This document shows, in pieces, positions 25,475 to 33,803 of a DNA stretch of 48,105 nt (its first letter is position 1; the number at the start of each line of letters is the position of its first letter). The DNA is from an uncultured Shimia sp. (GTDB lineage: Bacteria > Pseudomonadota > Alphaproteobacteria > Rhodobacterales > Rhodobacteraceae): contig NZ_CAJXIV010000019.1 in the NCBI RefSeq assembly GCF_913054185.1, positions 1-48,105 of the forward strand, in the 5' to 3' direction. The notes under the pieces are model-generated. The model was not told where the DNA came from, ran no database searches, and saw nothing but the letters and a program-made list of their open reading frames with translations. The position numbers were made by a program, and so were the translations under genes.

Positions 25475-27112
25475 TTAGTTTCCTGCGCTTTCCATTTTAC
25501 GGTTTGCGATGACATCCTCGAGCCACCCCAGCTTCATCTCAGGTACCGAGCTGAGTAGCAGGTCGGTGTAGTCATCAAATGGTGGTGACAGAACGTCGGA
25601 TTTACCTCCGTACCGAACAACTTCCCCTTGATACATCACAGCAATGGAGTCCGCGATGGCCTTCACTGTTGCCAGGTCATGCGTGATGAACAGGTAAGCC
25701 ACATCCTCGATTTTTTGCAAGTCAAGCAGGAGTTTCAGAATGCCATCTGCCACCAGTGGATCAAGCGCACTGGTTACCTCGTCACAAATGATCATTTTTG
25801 GCTTGGCAGCCAAGGCCCGCGCGATGCAAACCCGTTGTTTTTGCCCACCAGAAAGCTCAGCCGGGTAGCGGTCAATAAAGGCCTCGCCCATCTCGATCTC
25901 GTCAAGAAGTTCAATGATCCTTTTGTGTTTCTCGGCGCCCTTTAAGCCAAAGTAGAATTCGAGCGGCCTCCCGATGATTGTGCCAACGGTCTGACGCGGG
26001 TTCATCGCAACGTCTGCCATCTGGTAGATCATCTGCAACTCGCGCAAGTCGTCCTTTTTGCGCCCCGCAAGGTCTCTGCTCAAATCGCGACCTGCAAAGT
26101 GCACGCTGCCGTTACTCTGAGGCAGCAAACCCGTGATCACACGCGCTAATGTAGACTTACCCGAACCACTTTCGCCCACAACAGCCAAAGTTTGTCCGGG
26201 GTGAAGCTCTACGTTGATGTTTTTCAGAACATCAAAGTTCGTGCCTTTGTAACGCGCAGTTATGTTCTGTACCTTGAGGACAGGCTCAGGCGTCGGCTCT
26301 TTTTCTTCATGCTCAATTGAGCGAACTGACACCAGCGCTTTTGTGTAGTCTTCTTGCGGATCATTGATGATCTGATCCACAGTGCCGTACTCAACCATGT
26401 CGCCCATCTTGAGCACAAGAATATCGTCGCTGACTTGCGCCACAACCGCAAGATCGTGCGTGATGTAGAGGGCGGCAACGCCGGTGTCGCGGATGGCTTC
26501 TTTTATGGCCATGAGAACGTCGATTTGCGTTGTTACGTCTAGTGCGGTTGTTGGTTCGTCAAACACAACCAAATCAGGTTCTGGGCACAGGGCCAAGGCG
26601 GTCATACAGCGTTGAAGTTGGCCACCGGATACCTGGTGCGGATACCGATTGCCGATGGTCTCCGGATCTGGGAGGCCAAGTTTCCGGAATAATTCAATGG
26701 CCCGGCTTACCGCTTCTTTGCTGGAGAACTTACCCTGAAGAATGGCTGCTTCAGTGACCTGATCCATGATTTTTTTGGCTGGGTTGAACGAAGCTGCCGC
26801 GGATTGGCTCACATAGGTAACCTCGCCGCCGCGCAGTGCGCGCACGTCAGAGTGACTGGTTGTCAGGATGTCGCGTCCATTGACCCAAACCTCACCACCG
26901 GTGATTTTTACGCCACCCCGCCCATACGCCATAGAGGCCAAGCCAATGGTTGACTTACCCGCGCCGGACTCACCAATCAGGCCGAGCACTTTGCCTTTTT
27001 CAACGTCGAAGCTCACACCATGCACAATCTCAATGTCATGCGGTTTTTCCCCAGGGGGATAAACGGTGGCGCCAATTTTGAGGTCGCGAACTTTCAGAAG
27101 ATTGTCGCTCAT
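25475..27112 (-). CDS. peptide-type ABC transporter double ATPase (DppD-DppF fusion)
   Basis: A 545-residue protein with two ABC domains. Domain 1 (about residues 5-260) has GLIGESGAGKST, VSGGQLQR, VVFDEPTTALD and the switch His in ITHDLAVV. Domain 2 (about 290-530) has GESGSGKST, LSGGQKQR, IICDEVTSALD and ITHDLATV. All ATPase motifs are intact in both halves. It energises the two permeases encoded upstream for uptake of the ligand bound by the Tat-exported binding protein. AGGAGG precedes the ATG at 27112, which overlaps the permease stop (ATGA). It is the last gene of the operon; a terminator follows. Confidence 0.95.
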   Translation of the reverse strand: MSDNLLKVRDLKIGATVYPPGEKPHDIEIVHGVSFDVEKGKVLGLIGESGAGKSTIGLASMAYGRGGVKITGGEVWVNGRDILTTSHSDVRALRGGEVTYVSQSAAASFNPAKKIMDQVTEAAILQGKFSSKEAVSRAIELFRKLGLPDPETIGNRYPHQVSGGQLQRCMTALALCPEPDLVVFDEPTTALDVTTQIDVLMAIKEAIRDTGVAALYITHDLAVVAQVSDDILVLKMGDMVEYGTVDQIINDPQEDYTKALVSVRSIEHEEKEPTPEPVLKVQNITARYKGTNFDVLKNINVELHPGQTLAVVGESGSGKSTLARVITGLLPQSNGSVHFAGRDLSRDLAGRKKDDLRELQMIYQMADVAMNPRQTVGTIIGRPLEFYFGLKGAEKHKRIIELLDEIEMGEAFIDRYPAELSGGQKQRVCIARALAAKPKMIICDEVTSALDPLVADGILKLLLDLQKIEDVAYLFITHDLATVKAIADSIAVMYQGEVVRYGGKSDVLSPPFDDYTDLLLSSVPEMKLGWLEDVIANRKMESAGN

Positions 27113-27924
27113 CCGCGGCCTCCTTTCAGTGATGTGGTGCGGTTGAGGACCCAATCCGCAACGAGGTTCACAGATATCGCCAATGTAGCGATGGCAACGG
27201 CTGGATAAAGCGCTGCGCCAATGCCGTAAACGATGCCATCAGCGTTCTCTTTTACGATGCCACCCCAATCAGCTTGCGGTGGTTGAACACCCAGACCAAG
27301 GAATGAAAGGGTGGACACAAACAGAACCATAAAGATAAACCGCAACCCCATTTCCGCAACAAGCGGGCTTAGCGCGTTGGGTAGGATTTCGCGGAAGATA
27401 ATCCAGCCACGGCCTTCGCCACGCAGTTTTGCGGCTTCGACGTAGTCCATGACATTGATGTCTACGGCCACGGCGCGTGCCAAGCGATACACCCGCGTGC
27501 TGTCCAAAAGTCCCATAACGAGGATAAGGACAGGAACGGTAACCGGCATAACGGACAATACAACAAGCGCAAAAATCAGTGACGGGATCGACATGATCAA
27601 GTCGACAAACCGGCTCATAGCTTGGTCCGCCCAACCGCCTAAGACAGCTGCGAGGAAGCCAAGTATAGATCCTGTCGTGAAGCTGAGGATGGTTGCTGCC
27701 GTGGCTATGAAGATTGTGGTCCGCCCGCCGTAAATCATACGACTGAGCAGATCACGCCCAAGATTGTCGGTACCAAGAAGAAATTCGGATGACGGTGGTA
27801 GCCAAACATCGCGGCTGACAACCTCCGCCATGTCATAGGGTGCAATCCAAGGCGCGAAAATCGCGACAAAGAAGTATGCACCGGTGAAGAAAAGCCCGAT
27901 CAGGGCAGCTATGGGTATTCTCAT
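27109..27924 (-). CDS. ABC transporter permease (DppC/OppC type)
   Basis: A 271-residue inner-membrane permease with about six hydrophobic segments. The cytoplasmic coupling helix reads YVEAAKLRGEGRGWIIFREILPNALSPLV, matching the EAA loop of Dpp/Opp permeases, and GTDNLGRDLLSRMIYGGR is the typical DppC sequence after the first helix. The ATG at 27924 has AGGGAA upstream. It lies 10 bases downstream of the DppB-type gene and overlaps the ATPase gene by 4 bases. Confidence 0.94.
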   Translation of the reverse strand: MRIPIAALIGLFFTGAYFFVAIFAPWIAPYDMAEVVSRDVWLPPSSEFLLGTDNLGRDLLSRMIYGGRTTIFIATAATILSFTTGSILGFLAAVLGGWADQAMSRFVDLIMSIPSLIFALVVLSVMPVTVPVLILVMGLLDSTRVYRLARAVAVDINVMDYVEAAKLRGEGRGWIIFREILPNALSPLVAEMGLRFIFMVLFVSTLSFLGLGVQPPQADWGGIVKENADGIVYGIGAALYPAVAIATLAISVNLVADWVLNRTTSLKGGRG

Positions 27925-27934
27925 AACGTGTTCC

Positions 27935-28891
27935 CTACTTCGGATGCCGCAAACGCGGATTGGCAATAATGGATACGATGTCGGCCACCATGTTGAGCCC
28001 GATGTAGACAGCTGCAAATATCAGGCCGCAGGCCTGCACCACCGGAATGTCACGTTTGGACACATGGTCGACCAAATATTGCCCCATGCCGGGATAGGTG
28101 AAGACCACCTCGATCACAACAACACCCACGACCAGGTAGGCCATATTGAGCATGACAACGTTGATGACTGGTGCGACGGAGTTGGGCAGAGCGTGTTTCC
28201 AGATGATGGTGAACATGCGCAGGCCTTTTAGTTCTGCAGTCTCGATGTATGCAGATTGCATCACATTCAATATGGCCGCGCGGGTCATACGCATCATATG
28301 TGCCAGAACAACCAGCGTAAGTACGGCCACAGGAATAGAAATTGTGTGCAGTTTTTCACCTAAACTCATGCTGTCATTGATTGTTGTAACTGATGGTGCC
28401 CATCGCAGACGAACCGAAATGAAAAAGATCGCGACGTAAGCAATCAGAAACTCAGGAACAGAAATAGACGCCAGAGTGACAGCGGAGATCAATTTGTCCG
28501 GCCAGCGTTCGCGATATCGCACGGCAATCAAGCCAAGCAAAATCGCAAGAGGCACAGAGATGACCGCGGCCCAGAAGGCCAGGAAGAGTGTGTTTCCGAG
28601 GCGACGTCCAATGGATTCGGCAATGTCCTTACCGCTGGTGAGTGCGGTGCCGAGGTCGCCTTGCAGCAAACCGCCGAGCCAGTTGAAGTAGCGTTGGACC
28701 GGTGGCTCATTCAACCCGAGATCACGGCGCATGTTGGCCAACGCTTCAGGGGTAGCGGATTGTCCAAGGATGGATTGGGCCACGTCTCCCGGCAGAATAA
28801 TGGTGCCGGAAAAAATCAGAATTGAGACGAGGAAGAGCAAAAGGAGACCCAGCGCGATGCGCTGGGCCAATAGTTTTACAAGGAGCGACAT
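27935..28891 (-). CDS. ABC transporter permease (DppB/OppB type)
   Basis: A 318-residue inner-membrane permease. The first helix follows LLAQRIALGLLLLFLVSILI; the periplasmic region holds ATPEALANMRRDLGLNEPPVQRY, a DppB hallmark, and GDLGTALTSGKDIAESIGRR. The EAA-type loop appears as YIETAELKGL followed by HALPNSVAPVINV, and the end reads VFTYPGMGQYLVDHVSKRDIPVVQA. It starts one base after the binding-protein stop, so it is tightly coupled within the operon. Confidence 0.94.
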   Translation of the reverse strand: MSLLVKLLAQRIALGLLLLFLVSILIFSGTIILPGDVAQSILGQSATPEALANMRRDLGLNEPPVQRYFNWLGGLLQGDLGTALTSGKDIAESIGRRLGNTLFLAFWAAVISVPLAILLGLIAVRYRERWPDKLISAVTLASISVPEFLIAYVAIFFISVRLRWAPSVTTINDSMSLGEKLHTISIPVAVLTLVVLAHMMRMTRAAILNVMQSAYIETAELKGLRMFTIIWKHALPNSVAPVINVVMLNMAYLVVGVVVIEVVFTYPGMGQYLVDHVSKRDIPVVQACGLIFAAVYIGLNMVADIVSIIANPRLRHPK

Positions 28892-28892
28892 A

Positions 28893-30476
28893 TCAGCCTG
28901 TCACCCACATACGCTGTGCCGCGTAACCGTTCATTAAGGAGAAACCTGCAACGCCTTCGACCCAACCGCCGATCTTGTCGGTGTGGGCGTCGACGAAGTC
29001 ATTGAACATCGGACAGATCAGGCCGCTTTCGTTGCGCACCATCATGCCCATATCGGCATACATCTTCTTGCGCTTGTCCTGATCAAGCTCAGCACGTGCA
29101 GCAATGAGCAGCTTGTCAAAGCTATCGCTCTTATAACGTGTGTCGTTCCAGTCGGCTGTGGACAGATACGCGGTTGTGAACATCTGATCTTGCGTGGAGC
29201 GGCCACCCCAATAGCTGGTGCAGAATGGCTTGTTGTTCCACACTTCAGACCAGTACCCATCGTTTGGCTCACGTTTGATTTCGAGCTCGATGCCAGCTGC
29301 TTTTAGAGACTGTTGGAACAGTGCTGCTGCATCCGGTGCACCTGGGAATGAGTTGTCGGACGTGCGCAGAAGAACCGGACCTTCGTGGCCGGATTTCTTG
29401 AAATACTCAGCCGCTTTTTCCGGATCGTACTCGCGTTGCTCCATTTCCTCATACATCGGATAGGCCGCATTGATTGGAGAGTCGTTGCCGACAGAACCGT
29501 ACCCAAACAGAATCTTATCGACCATTTCCTGACGGTTAATGCCGTATTTCAGAGCCATCATCAGATCAGGGTTGTCAAACGGCGCAGTGTTTACGTGTGC
29601 GATAAACACGTAGTGGCCTGGGCCAGCTGTGGAGGAGACAGTGATGCCAGGGGCGCGTGCCACCAAGCCCGCTGTGCGTGGTGGAACGCGGTCGATGATG
29701 TCAACTTGACCGGATTGCAGTGCTGCAACGCGGGCGGTATTGTCGTTGATCACCAGCATTTCGATGGCCTCTGCATGGCCAATTTCGCCCCAATAGTTGG
29801 GGTTTTTCTCAGCCACAAAGCGCACGCCCATATCAACTTCTTTCATGATATAGGGGCCAGTACCAATTGCAGCATCCGGCGCATCTTTGCCACCGTTTGG
29901 CTGAATGATCAGGTGATAGTCGCTCATTAGGTAAGGCAAATCAGCGTTGCCGTTGTTGAGCTCGATAACCACATCTCGGCCATTGGTGCTGACATTTTTG
30001 ATGTCGCGCAGCAAGCCAAGGGCTCCAGACTTTGACTCTTCACCGGCGTGACGGTCTAGCGTAGCCGCGGCGTCGGCTGCGGTTACTTCTTGGCCATTGG
30101 AGAAGGTGATGCCTTTGCGGATGGTAAAGGTCCACGTAGTTGCATCGGCAGAGGCTTCGAAGCTTTCAGCAACTTTGCCTTGCAGGCCGCCGTCGTCAGT
30201 CAGCTCGACGAGAGGTTCACCCCACATGCGGATCAGGTTTACAGCCGTTGTGTTTGCTGCCAGTGCCGGGTCAAGGCTGTCGGTGGTCGAACCGCCTTGC
30301 AAACCAATACGCAGTGTACCGCCCTTTTGCGGTCCTGCTGCGTGAACAGCGCCAGCAAGCATGGTGCTTGCAGCTGCTGCCGAAACGCCAAGCGCACCAG
30401 CGCGGCCGAGGAACTTGCGGCGTGAAATTGTACCCAAAGCAGCCTGGCGGCTCAGGAACTTAAGCTCTTCATTCAT
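28893..30476 (-). CDS. Tat-exported ABC transporter substrate-binding protein (family 5)
   Basis: A 527-residue periplasmic binding protein of the peptide/nickel family (SBP_bac_5). The N-terminus has a twin-arginine signal (ISRRKFLG at about residues 17-24, then a hydrophobic Ala/Leu stretch ending HAA), so it is expected to be exported folded. The mature part starts GGTLRIGLQGG and includes WTFTIRKGITFSNGQEVTAAD and GTGPYIMKE, all typical. The ATG at 30476 has GGGAG upstream. The ligand may be a peptide, opine, glycoside or other small polar compound. It is the first gene of the operon; its upstream 364-base gap probably holds the promoter. Confidence 0.94.
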   Translation of the reverse strand: MNEELKFLSRQAALGTISRRKFLGRAGALGVSAAAASTMLAGAVHAAGPQKGGTLRIGLQGGSTTDSLDPALAANTTAVNLIRMWGEPLVELTDDGGLQGKVAESFEASADATTWTFTIRKGITFSNGQEVTAADAAATLDRHAGEESKSGALGLLRDIKNVSTNGRDVVIELNNGNADLPYLMSDYHLIIQPNGGKDAPDAAIGTGPYIMKEVDMGVRFVAEKNPNYWGEIGHAEAIEMLVINDNTARVAALQSGQVDIIDRVPPRTAGLVARAPGITVSSTAGPGHYVFIAHVNTAPFDNPDLMMALKYGINRQEMVDKILFGYGSVGNDSPINAAYPMYEEMEQREYDPEKAAEYFKKSGHEGPVLLRTSDNSFPGAPDAAALFQQSLKAAGIELEIKREPNDGYWSEVWNNKPFCTSYWGGRSTQDQMFTTAYLSTADWNDTRYKSDSFDKLLIAARAELDQDKRKKMYADMGMMVRNESGLICPMFNDFVDAHTDKIGGWVEGVAGFSLMNGYAAQRMWVTG

Positions 30477-30840
30477 TTGGAAACTCCCATGTTGAATATT
30501 TTTGTTTTCGTTATGCTGCGGCTCGCCTGCGACACAAATCAAGGAAAATATGCCTAAGCCCACAAAGTTTTCGCCGACTCCGCTCGCGATTGGGGTCGCC
30601 ACAGTGGTGCCTTCAGGAAACCGTCATATCATGGTTCAAAACCGACAAACATGCCGTTTTTGGGCTTTGCCAATTTTGCGTGTTTTGTGCTGTGTTTCGC
30701 GCTTTGAGTGTGTTGCGTGGTGGCAAACGCCTAAGGGGTGTGCGAATTTCTGGCCTGACCTGGCGGCAACTCACCCTGCAAATGGCCGCATGTTTCAATG
30801 AAACCGTGCTCGGGAATTCACGAATGGGATTACTATCGGA
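30477..30840. other. 364-base gap between nasA and the ABC operon
   Basis: No gene or terminator is evident. It must contain the promoter of the leftward ABC operon. The only notable structure is the imperfect 16-base palindrome ACCGTCATATCATGGT (30620-30635), which overlaps GGTT-CAA-AACC (30633-30643); a regulator site is possible but unproven. No U-rich hairpin ends the nas operon here. Confidence 0.4.
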
Positions 30841-33471
30841 CTATTCAGCAGCCAGTTGTCGGCGCGCTTCGCTCAATAGTGCGGCGAGTTCAGGTCTACA
30901 TGATCCACAATTGGAACCTGCGGACAATGTCGTGGAAATTTGTTCTACTGACACGAGGTTTTTGTCTTCGATGGCTGCTAAAATAGTGTTCACACCGACA
31001 TTGAAGCACGCGCAAACCGTGGCGCCGGGATCAAGCTGGACGGTACTTGGGCGCCCAGCCAAAACGCCGAGACCGCTTTGACCAAGCGCCTTTCCAGCAA
31101 ATGTCCGTGACATTTGAACCGGGGACCGATCTACAAACAGGGCTCCGACCAATTGTTCGCCACAATGAAAGGCCATACGAACGCGGCCTTTAGAAGTGTC
31201 AAACAGGCTGGAGCACTGAGCCTCTCCAGTTCGCAGTAATGTCCGCGCAAAACCTTCCCAACTCTCTGGTGTGTTGACGTTCGCCAATTCAAGTTGCCAC
31301 CCGTCTGCAAGCTTGGCTTTAGCCCAGTAGTTTGTGGTTGCATGTGGTTGCTGTACCGCCACAGCGTAGCCGTACCAGGCCGCGTTAAATTTGGAGAGGC
31401 TAACGTAAGCAGATTTGCTGTCTGGCTGACCGGAGACAGGGTCCACCACCGGTGGGACCAAATCAGACACAACAGAATTGCCCGCGGTCTCTCCGGTCCA
31501 GTGAATTGGAGCAAATACCTGCCCTTGACGAACGCGATCAGTGACCAATGCACGCAGTATCACGGAGCCAAATGAATTGGAGACCTTCACTAAGTCGGCC
31601 TCAAGGAACCCATGCTGGATCGCGTCGGTTGGATGGATTTCCAGAAATGGTTCGCCGTAATGTTGGTTGAGGCGGGGAGATTGTCCAGTGCGTGACATGG
31701 TGTGCCACTGATCCCGAATTCGTCCTGTGTTTAGGCGAAATAGTGGTGGTTTAAGCTCTTGTGGAAAGTGAGGTTGCGTAACAGGAACCATTTTCGCGCG
31801 CCGGTCCGCCGTAAAATACTTACCGTCAGAAAAGAATCTCTTGTTGGGCACTTTTCCTTGGGAGTGTACGGGCCACCTGACGGGCGTCATACTTTGGTAT
31901 TCCACATCTGAAACCTGTGCCAAACCGGAGATGTCAAAGTCCTTGCCCAACTTCGCAGCCAAACCGGACAGCGCTGCGTGTTCGCGAAAAATGTCGGCGG
32001 GCCCGGAAAAATCGAAACCCTTAGAAAACCTCATATGTTTGGCAACATCGCAAATGATCTGCCAATCATGCCGCGCGTTACCTGGCGCTGGAAAAACGGA
32101 TCGTTGTCGGCTGATTGTACGGTCGGAATTTGTGACCGTTCCGTCTTTTTCTCCCCACCCCGTGGCCGGCAAGACAACATCTGCCAAGCGTGCGGTGTCG
32201 GTTGTGGCAAACATGTCTGATACCACGACAAAATTGCAATTCGAAATCGCTTCCCGCACTTTTGTGGCATTGGGCATGCTGACAGCAGGGTTTGTACACA
32301 TCACCCAAAGGGCTTTGATCTTTCCGTTGCCGACCGCTTCGAACAGGTCGACTGCCTTGAGCCCCTGGCGCTCTGCGATGGTTGGTGTGTTCCAAAAGGA
32401 TTGCAAACTTGCGCGATGTGCCGGGTTCTCAATATCGAGGTGGCACGCAAGTGTGTTGGCAAGGCCGCCAACTTCACGACCGCCCATCGCGTTTGGTTGC
32501 CCGGTCACGGAAAAAGGACCACATCCAGGTTTACCAATGCGCGCCGTTGCCAAATGGCAATTGATGATGGCGTTGACTTTATCTGCGCCATGGTCGGATT
32601 GGTTAACGCCCTGCGAGAACACAGTGACGCTTTTCTCTGTGTTAACCCACAAATTGGAAAAATCGGAAAGCTGTTCTTGGCTCAGGCCTGTAACCGCGAC
32701 GTCTGTTTTGTACGCGGTATCGAGCGTCTCTGAAAAACCAGTGAGGCTTTGAGAAGCAAACGCCAAATCAACGACGCCCTTAGCGTGCGATTGGCTGAGC
32801 AAGTGGTTGAACAACGCCACATCAGTGCCGGGTTGGATCGCAAGGTGCATATCCGCGAGATCACAGGTGGCTGTGCGGCGCGGATCGATAACCACCACTT
32901 TCATTGAGGGGCGTGTTGCCTTCGCAGCTGCGATGCGTTGATACAGCACTGGATGGCACCAAGCGAGATTTGAACCCGTTAGAATGACCAAATCGGCCAA
33001 TTCCAAGTCCTCGTAGGTGCCAGGTACTGTGTCTGTGCCAAAAGCCCGTTTGTGGCCAGCAACGGTCGATGCCATGCACAGGCGCGAGTTGGTGTCGATA
33101 TTGGCAGAGCCGATGTAGCCCTTCATAAGCTTGTTGGCGACGTAGTAGTCTTCAGTGAGCAACTGTCCCGACACATAAAATGCCACTGAGTCAGGGCCGT
33201 GTTCCGCGATTGTGGTGCGGAACTTCTCCGCGACCAGTGTGAGTGCTTCCTCCCAACTCGCTGGTTGGTCACCGATCTGCGGCGCGAGCAGCCGACCTTC
33301 TGTCGAAACGGTTTCTCCGAGAGCGGAACCTTTGGAACAGAGACGCCCAAAGTTTGCGGGGTGCTTCGGATCACCCTCTACAGTGAGCCCGCCTGCACCA
33401 TCCGGTGTGGCAAGAACACCGCAACCGGTACCGCAATAAGGACAAGTGGTACAGGTGGATTGAGATGTCAT
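30841..33471 (-). CDS. nasA: assimilatory nitrate reductase catalytic subunit
   Basis: An 876-residue cytoplasmic molybdoenzyme that reduces nitrate to nitrite. The N-terminal [4Fe-4S] site is TCPYCGTGCGV with a fourth Cys in GRLCSKG. The molybdopterin domain has SGQLLTEDYY, NSRLCMAS, GSNLAWCHPVL and VVIDPRRTATCDLAD. The molydop-binding domain has FRLNTGRIRDQWHTMSRTG. The C-terminus adds a BFD-like [2Fe-2S] domain (VCACFNVGVNTIL ... GSNCGSCRPEL), as in NADH-linked assimilatory enzymes. No separate NasB-type electron-transfer gene is visible nearby. Its ATG overlaps the nirD stop (ATGA). It is the last gene of the operon. Confidence 0.95.
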   Translation of the reverse strand: MTSQSTCTTCPYCGTGCGVLATPDGAGGLTVEGDPKHPANFGRLCSKGSALGETVSTEGRLLAPQIGDQPASWEEALTLVAEKFRTTIAEHGPDSVAFYVSGQLLTEDYYVANKLMKGYIGSANIDTNSRLCMASTVAGHKRAFGTDTVPGTYEDLELADLVILTGSNLAWCHPVLYQRIAAAKATRPSMKVVVIDPRRTATCDLADMHLAIQPGTDVALFNHLLSQSHAKGVVDLAFASQSLTGFSETLDTAYKTDVAVTGLSQEQLSDFSNLWVNTEKSVTVFSQGVNQSDHGADKVNAIINCHLATARIGKPGCGPFSVTGQPNAMGGREVGGLANTLACHLDIENPAHRASLQSFWNTPTIAERQGLKAVDLFEAVGNGKIKALWVMCTNPAVSMPNATKVREAISNCNFVVVSDMFATTDTARLADVVLPATGWGEKDGTVTNSDRTISRQRSVFPAPGNARHDWQIICDVAKHMRFSKGFDFSGPADIFREHAALSGLAAKLGKDFDISGLAQVSDVEYQSMTPVRWPVHSQGKVPNKRFFSDGKYFTADRRAKMVPVTQPHFPQELKPPLFRLNTGRIRDQWHTMSRTGQSPRLNQHYGEPFLEIHPTDAIQHGFLEADLVKVSNSFGSVILRALVTDRVRQGQVFAPIHWTGETAGNSVVSDLVPPVVDPVSGQPDSKSAYVSLSKFNAAWYGYAVAVQQPHATTNYWAKAKLADGWQLELANVNTPESWEGFARTLLRTGEAQCSSLFDTSKGRVRMAFHCGEQLVGALFVDRSPVQMSRTFAGKALGQSGLGVLAGRPSTVQLDPGATVCACFNVGVNTILAAIEDKNLVSVEQISTTLSAGSNCGSCRPELAALLSEARRQLAAE

Positions 33472-33803
33472 TCTGCGGCAACCCCAGTGGTCAGTTCTGA
33501 TGTGTCGAGCAGCACCCGATCTTCGATGATTTGCGTGGCAAACGTTGCAATCTGGCCCACATCCGCGCCTTGAGCTTTGCCAGTTTCCAGCGAGAAGACC
33601 CAATTGTGGAGCGGACAGGTGACTGCTTTCCCGTGTACGATGCCTTCCGACAGCGGGCCACCTTTGTGCGGACAACGATCTGATGTCGCGAAGACCTCGT
33701 TGTTGTCCGTACGGAAGACGGCAACGCAGCCCACGGCGGTTTTCACAAACCGCGCGCCGCGCAGGGGGATGTCGGTGACGGAACAGATATCAATCCAGTT
33801 CAT
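33468..33803 (-). CDS. nirD: nitrite reductase (NADH) small subunit
   Basis: A 111-residue Rieske-type protein, partner of NirB in nitrite reduction to ammonium. The [2Fe-2S] ligands are in RCPHKGG (Cys-x-His) and TCPLHNW (Cys-x-x-His), spaced as in NirD. The ATG at 33803 (MNWIDICSVTDIP) overlaps the nirB stop (33800-33803), and its own stop overlaps the nasA start. Translational coupling on both sides suggests balanced amounts of the three enzymes. Confidence 0.95.
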   Translation of the reverse strand: MNWIDICSVTDIPLRGARFVKTAVGCVAVFRTDNNEVFATSDRCPHKGGPLSEGIVHGKAVTCPLHNWVFSLETGKAQGADVGQIATFATQIIEDRVLLDTSELTTGVAAE

